Positions 1 through 7,325 of a DNA stretch of 64,000 nucleotides are shown one piece after another. The first letter of the stretch is position 1. Each line of letters begins with the position of its first letter. The notes below the pieces were generated by a model. The model had not been told where the DNA came from. It ran no database searches and saw only the letters and a program-made list of their open reading frames with translations. The position numbers were made by a program, and so were the translations under genes. Source of the stretch: JARRRD01 sp046706685 (GTDB lineage: Bacteria; Nitrospirota; Thermodesulfovibrionia; Thermodesulfovibrionales; UBA6898); contig JBJKPE010000150.1 in assembly GCA_046706685.1 (NCBI GenBank), forward strand, positions 4,695 through 68,694. Reading direction: 5' to 3'.

Positions 1-951
1 GTATTCATCGGGAGTGGTCGCCCCTATGCACTGCACTTCGCCCCTGGAAAGAGCCGGTTTGAGCATGCTTGAGGCGTCTATGGACCCTTCCGCGGCGCCT
101 GCTCCTATCAAGGTGTGCAATTCGTCCACGAAGAGTATTACATTGTCCACCTGAACGATTTCCTTCATCACGATTTTCAGGCGCTCTTCGAACTGTCCGC
201 GGTACTTGGTTCCGGCAATGAGAGCTCCGAGGTCCAGCGATATGATCCTCTTGCCTGCAACGCCTTCCGGGACATCACCGGTGATTATCTTCTGGCACAG
301 ACCTTCTACTATCGCCGTTTTGCCGACGCCCGGCTCCCCTATTATGACAGGGTTGTTCTTTATTCTTCTTCCGAGGACCTGAAGTACCCTTTCTATTTCA
401 TCTTCTCTGCCGATCACCGGGTCGAGCCGGTTTTCCCGCGCCATGTGCGTCAGGTCCCGTCCGAATTCATCAAGGGCCGGGGTCGCGCTTCGCTTATCGC
501 GCATGTGGGCATATGATTTCATTGACAGGTTTATAGTCAACTGTCTCGCCCCGAGGAGGTTTGCTCCGAGATTGCGCAGGATCTTACCCGCAATTCCTTC
601 ATCTTCCCTGATGAGCCCCAGGAGTAAATGTTCGCTGCCGATATAGTTATGGCCCAGAAGACGCGCCTCTTCCACCGCCAGTTCAAGCACCTTCTTAGCA
701 CGCGGTGTGAAGGGGATGTCTCCGAATGTCAGAAGATTCATACCTGCCGGAAGATTTCTCTCTATCTCCATGCGAAGTTCCTCTACCGTGAGCCCCATCT
801 TCTTAAGTATTGCCACCGGAAGACCGTCGTCTTCTCTCAAAAGAGCGAGCAAAAGGTGCTCAGTGCCGAGGTAATCGTTCTGTCTTCTTTCCGCCTCTTC
901 CTTCGCGAAAATTATTACTTTTCTTCCTCTTTCAGTAAATTTCTCGAACAT
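1..951 (-). CDS. clpC: ATP-dependent Clp protease ATP-binding subunit ClpC (N-terminal 317 residues)
   Basis: Class I Clp AAA+ unfoldase that feeds substrates to ClpP in the cytoplasm. The frame is open to the left edge, so the C-terminal part lies outside the window. Two Clp_N repeats fill about residues 3-145, each with the EHLLLALLRED/EHLLLGLIRED type helix. The first AAA module follows, with Walker A GEPGVGKT at 205-212 and a Walker B ending FVDE at about 274-277. The ATG at 951 is preceded by AAGGAG at good spacing. The gene lies downstream of mdh and ndk on the same strand but has its own promoter. The absence of an M-domain cannot be judged, so ClpA is a possible alternative; the N-domain spacing and sequence favour ClpC. 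Confidence 0.93.
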   Translation of the reverse strand, partial: MFEKFTERGRKVIIFAKEEAERRQNDYLGTEHLLLALLREDDGLPVAILKKMGLTVEELRMEIERNLPAGMNLLTFGDIPFTPRAKKVLELAVEEARLLGHNYIGSEHLLLGLIREDEGIAGKILRNLGANLLGARQLTINLSMKSYAHMRDKRSATPALDEFGRDLTHMARENRLDPVIGREDEIERVLQVLGRRIKNNPVIIGEPGVGKTAIVEGLCQKIITGDVPEGVAGKRIISLDLGALIAGTKYRGQFEERLKIVMKEIVQVDNVILFVDELHTLIGAGAAEGSIDASSMLKPALSRGEVQCIGATTPDEY

Positions 952-989
952 CGGTCACTCCTTATCAGAACCTCGTAGTCCTTAATCAA

Positions 990-1019
990 ATAATACTTTT
1001 TTTGAGGAGTCAAAGTCAA
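990..1019 (-). promoter_or_regulatory. Probable sigma-70 promoter of clpC
   Basis: Read on the minus strand: TTGACT (1019-1014), an 18-bp spacer, TATTAT (995-990). The clpC start lies 38 nt further on. This gives clpC a promoter separate from mdh-ndk. Confidence 0.55.
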
Positions 1020-1062
1020 TAAAGAGGAGAGCCCGCAGAGCATGTCGGAAGGCGCGTATTAC

Positions 1063-1190
1063 TGTCCGACAAGGGACAAAAAAGGAGCGTACCATGTCAA
1101 AAAAATGGTTTAACCGGCGCCTTACGGACAAACAACTGTCATGGGACAGCGGACAAGATGTATTTGTCCCTGTGTACGACTTTTGTCCGG
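1063..1190. repeat. Cluster of GGACA/TGTCC elements upstream of clpC
   Basis: Seven copies of GGACA or its complement TGTCC occur in about 126 bp (near 1063, 1074, 1126, 1144, 1151, 1165 and 1184), in both orientations. Several extend to GGACAA or GGACAAA. One pair forms the palindrome CTGTCATGGGACAG. The cluster lies between the end of ndk and the clpC promoter. It could be an array of operator sites or a decayed repeat; no known regulator is assigned. Confidence 0.35.
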
Positions 1191-1204
1191 AAGGAGGTCT
1201 ATAA
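1094..1204 (+). CDS. Possible small protein, 36 residues, antisense to the clpC leader region
   Basis: An ATG at 1094 follows a good ribosome-binding site (AAAGGAG, 6 nt spacing) and opens a 36-codon frame ending in TAA at 1202-1204. The product begins MSKKWFNRRLTDKQ and has no recognised domain. It is the only part of the ndk-clpC gap with coding potential on the plus strand, but it overlaps the GGACA cluster, so the frame may be incidental. Low confidence. Confidence 0.18.
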   Translation: MSKKWFNRRLTDKQLSWDSGQDVFVPVYDFCPEGGL

Positions 1205-1211
1205 AGAGAGT

Positions 1212-1952
1212 CTAATCATCCTCCAGGCTCAAATTGATCAGATATTTTGCGGCGACGGATCCAAGAGTGACGGCAGACTTCTTTCCCTGGTGTATCATGC
1301 GGAGTCCCTCCAGATCAGTTTTCCAGGCGATATCGCCCGGGGCGAGGAGGCAGACACTTCCCGGCTCGTGTTTCATATAAAGCCTGTTATCCTTGAAATA
1401 ATAATGATCGTCGTTCATCTCCTCATCATACGCCCGCATGGATGGGGGAATATCAGCAGGCCGGAACCAGAGTTTTATCTCCCTCTCCGCCTCAAGATCG
1501 GTTGCAGAGGCGTGGATAAGATTATCCATCCGGTCGGCGACTGTTTTGCCCTGTTCGTCTTTAATGGGAACAATCGTACCCAGTGAGCGGACACACCCCG
1601 GCCTTGAATCCCGCGCCACGTGGGGGTTTGTCGGGCCGCATATATCGCGCATCTTCTTTGTCGCATCCGGGCCCTGGTAAACAAACGCAATCACTCTTCG
1701 TCTCTCCGGTTGCTCGGGGTAGTGAAGGCGACCGGTGATGTAATCTATCAGGGACGGGTAAAATATCTTCCCATAGTGTTCGGCGTAGTGCTCCTCGGCG
1801 AGCAATCTGCTCACGTGGACTATCTTCGCCGCCGCAAAACGAAGACCGGTATGAAATTCCGAGAGCAGAGAAAGCACATAACCGGTCAATGAATTCTTGA
1901 GAGCATCTGGCTTAATCAGTACAAGTGTCTGTTCCAACTCTTTTTTCGACAT
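1212..1952 (-). CDS. ndk: Nucleoside-diphosphate kinase, long form (246 aa)
   Basis: Transfers the gamma phosphate from NTPs to NDPs through a phospho-histidine. The N-terminus TLVLIKPDAL is the typical Ndk strand and K-P-D motif. The catalytic histidine is H147 in NLIHASATD, matching the usual NxIHxSD motif, and RPGCVRSLGT (118-126 region) matches the RPGTIRGD segment. At 246 residues it is about 100 longer than standard Ndk (140-150 aa). The extra length is partly internal (residues 40-115) and partly a C-terminal tail of about 90 residues rich in charged and aromatic residues with no known fold. It lies 59 bp after mdh on the same strand, so the two are probably co-transcribed. The ATG at 1952 is the natural start. 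Confidence 0.85.
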   Translation of the reverse strand: MSKKELEQTLVLIKPDALKNSLTGYVLSLLSEFHTGLRFAAAKIVHVSRLLAEEHYAEHYGKIFYPSLIDYITGRLHYPEQPERRRVIAFVYQGPDATKKMRDICGPTNPHVARDSRPGCVRSLGTIVPIKDEQGKTVADRMDNLIHASATDLEAEREIKLWFRPADIPPSMRAYDEEMNDDHYYFKDNRLYMKHEPGSVCLLAPGDIAWKTDLEGLRMIHQGKKSAVTLGSVAAKYLINLSLEDD

Positions 1953-2011
1953 ATGGCAAATACCTTTCTTGGCGTTGTCCGGCTGGAGAAGCAGCCGTCA
2001 AACCGGATATG

Positions 2012-2941
2012 CTATTCAACAAGGGCTTTTTCGAGCAACTCACTCGTGGCCGCCCCCGACTTGCTGAACTCTTTCATCTCCTCATCTGTAAGTGGGAGTT
2101 CTATGATTCTTTCTGCACCTTTTCTGCCGAGTACAACCGGAACGCCCATGAACAGGTTGTCAATTCCGTACTGACCGGTAAGGAAGGCCGAACACGGCAG
2201 AACCCGCTTTTCGTCCAGTAGAATTGCCCTGACCATTTCGAACACCGCGGCAGCGGGAGCGTAATAGGCGCTGCCCGTCTTCAGCATGGCTACTATTTCG
2301 GCCCCGCCCTGCCTCGTTCTGGTGACGAGTTCGTCGATGCGGTCTCTTTCGATAAGGCGCTCAAGGGGGATTCCCTTCACCGTTGCGAGCCTGGCCAGGG
2401 GGACCATGAGGTCTCCGTGCCCTCCAAGGACAATCGCTTCTATGTCACGAGGCGAGACTCCAAGCTCGAGAGACACAAAGGTCCTGAACCGCGAAGAATC
2501 CAGAATGCCTCCCATTCCCAACACCCGGCGATAATCGAGTCCCGAAACCTTCCATGCTATATAGGTCATTACATCCATGGGGTTGGTGACTACAATGGTT
2601 ATCGCGTGAGGCGATAATCTGGACGTCTCGGCGGCAACCTTTCTGATGACCGCGGCGTTAGCCTGCAGGAGGTCGTCCCTGCTCATACCGGGCTTTCTGG
2701 GAAAGCCAGCTGTAACTACGATTACATCTGAGTCCGCCGTCTCCGCGTAGTCGTTTGTGCCTATGGACGAAGTGGAGACGTTCCAGAGGGAAGCGGCCTC
2801 TGCCAGGTCAAGGGCCTTGCCCTGGGGGATGCCCTCCGCGATATCAAAGAGCACGACGTCGGCAAGTCCCGACTGAAGGACCAGATGTGCCGTAGTCGCC
2901 CCAACGTTTCCAGCACCGATTATGGACACTCTCGCTTTCAT
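2012..2941 (-). CDS. mdh: Malate dehydrogenase (lactate/malate dehydrogenase family)
   Basis: Interconverts malate and oxaloacetate with NAD(H) in central carbon metabolism. The protein opens with the Rossmann motif GAGNVGATTAH. The active-site loop PRKPGMSRDD carries the arginine that selects malate over lactate. VTNPMDV, DSSRFR and the catalytic histidine of GGHGD are all present. From the ATG at 2941 the protein has 309 residues, normal for the family. A GTG two codons upstream (2947) is in frame, but a -10 box ends at 2951, so the transcript probably starts 2-4 nt before the ATG and the message would be nearly leaderless. ndk follows on the same strand. Confidence 0.93.
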   Translation of the reverse strand: MKARVSIIGAGNVGATTAHLVLQSGLADVVLFDIAEGIPQGKALDLAEAASLWNVSTSSIGTNDYAETADSDVIVVTAGFPRKPGMSRDDLLQANAAVIRKVAAETSRLSPHAITIVVTNPMDVMTYIAWKVSGLDYRRVLGMGGILDSSRFRTFVSLELGVSPRDIEAIVLGGHGDLMVPLARLATVKGIPLERLIERDRIDELVTRTRQGGAEIVAMLKTGSAYYAPAAAVFEMVRAILLDEKRVLPCSAFLTGQYGIDNLFMGVPVVLGRKGAERIIELPLTDEEMKEFSKSGAATSELLEKALVE

Positions 2942-2950
2942 GGACACGAC

Positions 2951-2979
2951 ATTATAAAAGAGACGCCCGGGAATGGCAA
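2951..2979 (-). promoter_or_regulatory. Strong sigma-70 promoter of mdh
   Basis: On the minus strand: TTGCCA (2979-2974), 17-bp spacer, TATAAT (2956-2951). Only 9 nt separate the -10 box from the ATG at 2941, so the expected transcription start leaves almost no leader and no room for a Shine-Dalgarno sequence. Confidence 0.65.
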
Positions 2980-3005
2980 GAAAAATATCGAGGATGTTAT
3001 TATTC

Positions 3006-3034
3006 TTGACATAAAAAATTATCTTTGCTATATA
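3006..3034 (+). promoter_or_regulatory. Sigma-70 promoter of the inositol-phosphate synthase operon
   Basis: TTGACA (3006-3011), 17-bp spacer, TATATA (3029-3034), 46 nt before the start codon. It is divergent from the mdh promoter, with about 26 bp between the two -35 boxes. Confidence 0.65.
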
Positions 3035-3080
3035 TCATTTTGCATGTAATCGCCAGGAAGGGGAAGGAACAAGAAATACA

Positions 3081-4181
3081 ATGAGAGAGATACGTATTGC
3101 AATAGCGGGCGCCGGGAACTGCGCAAGCTCACTTATTCAGGGTATCGAGTATTACAGGAACATTAAGGGAAATGGCGGCGACGCTCTGGGACTTATGCAC
3201 TATAACCTCGGAGGGTATACTCCGGGAGACATCAGGGTTGTAGCCGCATTTGATATAGACAGGCGAAAAGTGGGCAAACCGGTCGGTGAAGCGCTGTTCA
3301 GCAAGCCTAACTGCACAAAAGTCTTCTGCAAGGGAAAGCTTGATATCCCGGTAAAGGTCCAGATGGGGAATGTGCTCGATGGCGTGTCGGACCATCTCAA
3401 CGGCTATCATGAAGACAGAAGGTTCATTGTGGCGAAGAAGAAGCCGGCAGATGTGGTGAAAGTGCTCAGGCGGTCCGGGGCTGAGATACTTCTGAATTAC
3501 CTTCCGGTTGGAGCGGAAGAAGCGACGGCCTTTTATGCCGAGGCCTGTCTGGAGACCGGGGTCAGCCTCATAAACTGTATACCTGTCTTTATCGTTTCCA
3601 ATAAGAAGTGGGCAAAGCGGTTCGAGGAGCGTAATATCCCGGCTATCGGCGACGATGTAAAGAGCCAGCTCGGAGCAACTATTATACACCGTTGTCTCGC
3701 AAAACTATTCGAAGACCGCGGGGTCAAGATAGACAGCACCTATCAGTTGAACGTCGGCGGCAACACGGACTTCATGAATATGCTGAACCGTTCGAGGCTG
3801 AGGCTGAAGAAGGTGTCCAAGACGGAAGCCGTGCAGTCACAGCTTCATATCCCCCTTGACCGCGAAAGAATCCATATAGGACCTTCAGATTACATACCAT
3901 GGCTCGACGACAACAAGGTATGTTTTCTCAGGATGGAGGGAAGGGGATTTGGCAATATACCTCTCCATCTTGAAATGAGGCTCTCCGTGGAGGATTCTCC
4001 CAACAGTGCCGGGGTTGTTATCGATGCGATAAGGTGCTGTAAGATCGCCCGCGACAGGAAGACAGGCGGACCGCTCATTTCACCGTCGGCCTATTTCATG
4101 AAACATCCCATCAGGCAGTTCTCCGACGAAACAGCGAGGACCATGGTGGAGGATTTTGTCAGGGGTAAAATCGAGAGGTAG
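3081..4181 (+). CDS. myo-Inositol-3-phosphate synthase, prokaryotic type (366 aa)
   Basis: Converts glucose 6-phosphate to inositol 3-phosphate with bound NAD, the first step to inositol phospholipids or solutes. The N-terminus has the Rossmann motif GAGNCASSL. The segments NYLPVGAEEATAFYAEACLE, GDDVKSQLGATI, QLNVGGNTDFMNML and a lysine-rich catalytic region (SKTEAVQ) are typical of the short archaeal/actinobacterial INO1 family, which is about 360 residues. A purine-rich stretch precedes the ATG. The next gene starts 11 bp downstream and encodes a CDP-alcohol phosphatidyltransferase, so the pair probably makes phosphatidylinositol phosphate or a related lipid. Confidence 0.9.
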   Translation: MREIRIAIAGAGNCASSLIQGIEYYRNIKGNGGDALGLMHYNLGGYTPGDIRVVAAFDIDRRKVGKPVGEALFSKPNCTKVFCKGKLDIPVKVQMGNVLDGVSDHLNGYHEDRRFIVAKKKPADVVKVLRRSGAEILLNYLPVGAEEATAFYAEACLETGVSLINCIPVFIVSNKKWAKRFEERNIPAIGDDVKSQLGATIIHRCLAKLFEDRGVKIDSTYQLNVGGNTDFMNMLNRSRLRLKKVSKTEAVQSQLHIPLDRERIHIGPSDYIPWLDDNKVCFLRMEGRGFGNIPLHLEMRLSVEDSPNSAGVVIDAIRCCKIARDRKTGGPLISPSAYFMKHPIRQFSDETARTMVEDFVRGKIER

Positions 4182-4192
4182 CACGGCGTGAA

Positions 4193-4774
4193 ATGCTCGG
4201 CGAAAAATTAGGGCACGTATTCGATAAACCCTTTGCAGCCTTCGCAAGAAAGATCTCCTTTAGTCCGAATGTCCTGAGCCTTACGGGCTTTGTGGTCACC
4301 CTCTTTGCTTCATGTGTCCTTATGTTTGATCTTCGAAGGGGTGGACTCCTTGTTCTGGCGGGAGGGGCCTTCGATAGCCTGGATGGGGTGGTGGCACGCA
4401 CGAACGGCAAGACTTCGAGGTTCGGCGCTTTTCTTGACTCGGTACTTGACAGGTATTCCGACGCCGCAATACTGCTTGCGATCGCATGGAATCTGGCTGA
4501 CCATAACAATTACCAGGGGATAATGCTTTGTCTGGGGACGCTGGTGGGGGCGTTTCTGATCAGCTACACCAGGGCGAGAGCCGAGGGATTGGGGGAGAAC
4601 TGCAAGTACGGCCTCATGGAACGACCTGAAAGAGTTCTCCTGCTTTCCTTCGGTGCCATTTCAGGTCTCATGATGCCCGTGCTGTGGGTACTTTTCGTGC
4701 TCACCCATTTCACCGTCTTTCAGAGGATACATCATGTCTGGCGTCTTACAGGCACCCGCGAGGGCCGCGAATGA
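4193..4774 (+). CDS. CDP-alcohol phosphatidyltransferase, probable phosphatidylinositol-phosphate synthase
   Basis: Integral membrane enzyme that joins a CDP-diacylglycerol head to an alcohol acceptor. The catalytic signature DxxDGxxAR-x8-GxxxDxxxD is complete: D61, D64, G65, R69, G78, D82 and D86. The 193-residue length and several hydrophobic segments (about 28-46, 50-60, 92-125, 145-172) fit the family. Its place 11 bp after inositol-3-phosphate synthase suggests that the acceptor is inositol phosphate. Archaetidylinositol-phosphate and mycobacterial PgsA1-type enzymes share this gene pairing. The acceptor is inferred from context only; phosphatidylglycerophosphate synthase is the alternative. 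Confidence 0.8.
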   Translation: MLGEKLGHVFDKPFAAFARKISFSPNVLSLTGFVVTLFASCVLMFDLRRGGLLVLAGGAFDSLDGVVARTNGKTSRFGAFLDSVLDRYSDAAILLAIAWNLADHNNYQGIMLCLGTLVGAFLISYTRARAEGLGENCKYGLMERPERVLLLSFGAISGLMMPVLWVLFVLTHFTVFQRIHHVWRLTGTREGRE

Positions 4775-4785
4775 AAAGCAGTGGC

Positions 4786-5310
4786 TCAGAATTCTATGCC
4801 CTTTCTGGCTTTCATGTCTTTTTCGTAGGGATGCTTTATGTTCTGCATAAATGTCACATAATCCGCAACCGCGATTAATTCCTCTGTTGCCCCTTTTCCG
4901 GTGAGGACCAGTTCGGCGGAATCGGGCTTGTTCCTGACGAATTCTGTCGTTTCCTCTTCCGTGAGGATCCCCTCGGCTACAAGACAGATGAATTCATCGA
5001 GAACAATGACATCGAATTTATTTTCATTGAAAAGGCGCAGCAGACGAGAGAGCGCTTTTCTTGAGTCCTCTCTCAAGGACTGTCTGTCAATTTCCGGATG
5101 GAAGAGTGGAGATTTGACTTCATCGAAGACCAGGGTGTCGATGCCAAGCGTCGAGAGGAGGGATATTTCGCTGCCCGAATCGGGCTCCTTGAAAAATTGA
5201 ACGAAGAGGGTCCGGAGACCTCTGCTCCTGGCCCGGACGGACATGCCGACTGCCGCGGTTGTCTTGCCTTTACCGTTGCCGGTATAAATATGAATTAAAC
5301 CTTTATCCAT
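4786..5310 (-). CDS. cobO: Cob(I)yrinic acid a,c-diamide adenosyltransferase (CobO/BtuR/CobA type)
   Basis: Adds the 5'-deoxyadenosyl group of ATP to cobalt(I) corrinoids, giving adenosylcobalamin precursors. The P-loop is GNGKGKTTAAVG at residues 12-23. The segment DVIVLDEF is the Walker B equivalent, and the C-terminal HPYEKDMKARKGIEF is typical of the family. At 174 residues it is of normal length. It is the only corrinoid gene in the window. The gene faces the inositol-lipid operon tail to tail with 11 bp between them, and lies downstream of the tRNA-Gly gene on the same strand. Confidence 0.92.
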   Translation of the reverse strand: MDKGLIHIYTGNGKGKTTAAVGMSVRARSRGLRTLFVQFFKEPDSGSEISLLSTLGIDTLVFDEVKSPLFHPEIDRQSLREDSRKALSRLLRLFNENKFDVIVLDEFICLVAEGILTEEETTEFVRNKPDSAELVLTGKGATEELIAVADYVTFMQNIKHPYEKDMKARKGIEF

Positions 5311-5400
5311 CCAATTATGTGATACGTCAATACAATATGGTTGGCTATACTGATGGTCTCCATAGTCGGCCCGCCCGGCATATACGTCGTCCCTTCGAAG

Positions 5401-5475
5401 TGGAGCGGGCGACGGGATTCGAACCCGCGACTTTCAGCTTGGGAAGCTAACACTCTACCACTGAGTTACGCCCGC
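5401..5475 (-). tRNA. tRNA-Gly (anticodon CCC)
   Basis: On the minus strand the acceptor arms are GCGGGCG (5475-5469) and CGCCCGC (5411-5405), with discriminator U and an encoded CCA (5403-5401). The T arm contains GGTTCGAATCC. The anticodon stem TTAGC/GCTGA closes the loop TTCCCAA, giving anticodon CCC, which reads GGG. The U73 discriminator is usual for bacterial tRNA-Gly. No other tRNA is seen next to it. Confidence 0.95.
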
Positions 5476-5489
5476 GATGGCAACATTGT

Positions 5490-5519
5490 TTTATAAATCA
5501 GATGTCCGGTAAATGTCAA
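5490..5519 (-). promoter_or_regulatory. Sigma-70 promoter of tRNA-Gly
   Basis: On the minus strand: TTGACA (5519-5514), 18-bp spacer, TATAAA (5495-5490), 14 bp before the mature 5' end of the tRNA. Confidence 0.6.
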
Positions 5520-5627
5520 GAACAGAGGATTGGAGTGTCAAGATTGGAGGCTGCAGCCGAAGGCGGACGGGATTTCGCGGGCTTTCTTGACTTGATACGA
5601 AAGTAATCATTATTCTATAAACTGCAG

Positions 5628-5763
5628 TTAACCACTGATGAACACGGATAAACACGGATAAAGACAAGTGTTCTTATCCGGGAAACCCTCACCTGTCGGG
5701 TGAGTAATGAAAATGCCTCAAAGTTCTTAGGGGTCGTATCCATCCGTGTTGATCCGTGGCTAA
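5628..5763. repeat. Intergenic element with CACGGAT-type inverted ends
   Basis: The left arm (5628-5649) contains CACTGATGAACACGGAT, followed by a second AACACGGATAA unit. The right arm (5742-5763) reads, when complemented, TTAGCCACGGATCAACACGG. The arms match over 22 bp with three mismatches and enclose about 90 bp without coding signs. Sequences built from tandem ACACGGAT units between TTA-type ends are dispersed in many bacterial genomes; this copy lies in the gap before lysS and may supply part of its leader. Confidence 0.6.
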
Positions 5764-5809
5764 GATGCTCTTTTTAGGATTATAGTGCAAAATTCATCCG
5801 AGGTGACAT

Positions 5810-7291
5810 GTGGAAGAGAGCAACGAACTTATCAGACAGCGGATAAAGAAGACCGAAGAACTCAGGGAAATGGCTGTTGCGCCCTATGGGGGCGCGTTTT
5901 ACGCGGCCGATCACGCTGCGGAGTTGAGCGAGAAATACGGCGGAACTTCGAAGGAAGAGCTTGAGGCGGCTCCGGTCAGTTGTTCTCTGGCCGGAAGGAT
6001 AATTACATTCAGGGACTTCGGCAAGGCGGCGTTCGCCCACATACAGGATTCTACGGGGCGGATACAGATCTACCTGAAGCGGGATGTTCTCGGTGAAAAG
6101 CATAAATTGCTTAAGAAGCTGGACATCGGTGATATCGTAGGGCTGGAGGGCAGGCTTTTCAGGACCAGAACCGATGAGCTTACTGTCGAAGTGGAATCGT
6201 TTGAATTGCTGACAAAGTCGATCAGACCCCTTCCTGAAAAATGGCACGGTCTTAAAGACGTGGAAACAAGGTACCGGCAGCGCTATGTTGACCTCATAGT
6301 AAACCCGGAGGTACGGCAAAACTTCGCCAGGAGGAGCGTGATCATCAAGGGTGTCAGGGATTTTCTGGAATCCCGGGGCTTTATAGAAGTGGAAACGCCC
6401 ATGATGCACCAGATACCGGGCGGGGCGACGGCCCGCCCTTTCAAGACACACCACAACGCGCTGGATATCGACCTCTATCTGAGGATTGCTCCGGAACTCT
6501 ATCTGAAGCGGCTGCTGGTCGGCGGATATGAGAGGGTGTATGAGCTGAACAAGAACTTCAGGAATGAGGGGATATCGACGAGGCATAACCCGGAATTCTC
6601 GATGCTTGAGTTTTACATAGCCTTCAAGGACTATAACTTCCTCATGTCCTTTACGGAAGAGCTCATTACGACCGTTGCAATGAAAGCGGCGGGAACGCTG
6701 AAGATTCCCTATGGTGAAGAGGTCATCGACCTTACCCCTCCCTGGCCGAGAGTGCCGATACTTGAGGCTCTCGGGAAAAGCGGCGTGCCGTCGGAGGTGT
6801 TCCACGATCCGGAAAAAGCGAAGTCCTGGTGCCGGGCCAATCACATCGATATTCCGGATGGATCTTCAATGGGAAAGATCCTGGATGAGATATTTAAGGA
6901 AAAGGTCGAACCGGGACTTGTGCAGCCTACCTTTATTACAGACTATCCCGTTGAACTCTCCCCCCTCGCGAAAAGGAAGCCGGATAACCCGGCTCTGGTG
7001 GAACGGTTCGAGCTCTTCATGAGTTCGCGGGAGATCGCCAACGCTTTTTCCGAGCTGAACGACCCGTTTGATCAGAAGGAGCGTTTTCTCGAACAGGTGA
7101 AGGCAAAACAGGCGGGCGACGAAGAGGCCCACTGGATGGACGAGGACTTCATACGGGCGCTGGAATACGGTATGCCGCCTGCCGCCGGGGAGGGCATAGG
7201 GATTGATCGTCTTGTCATGCTCCTGACGAATTCGCAGTCGATACGGGATGTAATACTTTTCCCTCAGCTCAAACCGGAACAACAGGAATGA
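5810..7291 (+). CDS. lysS: Lysyl-tRNA synthetase, class II
   Basis: Charges tRNA-Lys. An N-terminal OB-fold anticodon-binding domain (about 55-150) is followed by the class II catalytic core. Motif 2 lies in NKNFRNEGISTRHNPEFSML and motif 3 in GIGIDRLVMLL near the C-terminus. The 493-residue length is typical of bacterial LysS. The GTG start at 5810 is chosen because GAGGTG lies just upstream; an overlapping ATG at 5808 is out of frame. lolC/E starts 34 bp downstream, so lysS may head the lysS-lol operon, an arrangement common in related bacteria. Confidence 0.96.
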   Translation: MEESNELIRQRIKKTEELREMAVAPYGGAFYAADHAAELSEKYGGTSKEELEAAPVSCSLAGRIITFRDFGKAAFAHIQDSTGRIQIYLKRDVLGEKHKLLKKLDIGDIVGLEGRLFRTRTDELTVEVESFELLTKSIRPLPEKWHGLKDVETRYRQRYVDLIVNPEVRQNFARRSVIIKGVRDFLESRGFIEVETPMMHQIPGGATARPFKTHHNALDIDLYLRIAPELYLKRLLVGGYERVYELNKNFRNEGISTRHNPEFSMLEFYIAFKDYNFLMSFTEELITTVAMKAAGTLKIPYGEEVIDLTPPWPRVPILEALGKSGVPSEVFHDPEKAKSWCRANHIDIPDGSSMGKILDEIFKEKVEPGLVQPTFITDYPVELSPLAKRKPDNPALVERFELFMSSREIANAFSELNDPFDQKERFLEQVKAKQAGDEEAHWMDEDFIRALEYGMPPAAGEGIGIDRLVMLLTNSQSIRDVILFPQLKPEQQE

Positions 7292-7325
7292 AGCACTTCC
7301 GATGTGGCACACCTGACCTTATCTC

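Noticed and set aside
1063..1190. CtsR operator upstream of clpC
   Set aside because: CtsR sites are tandem GGTCAAA heptamers; the elements here are GGACA and do not have the tandem arrangement.
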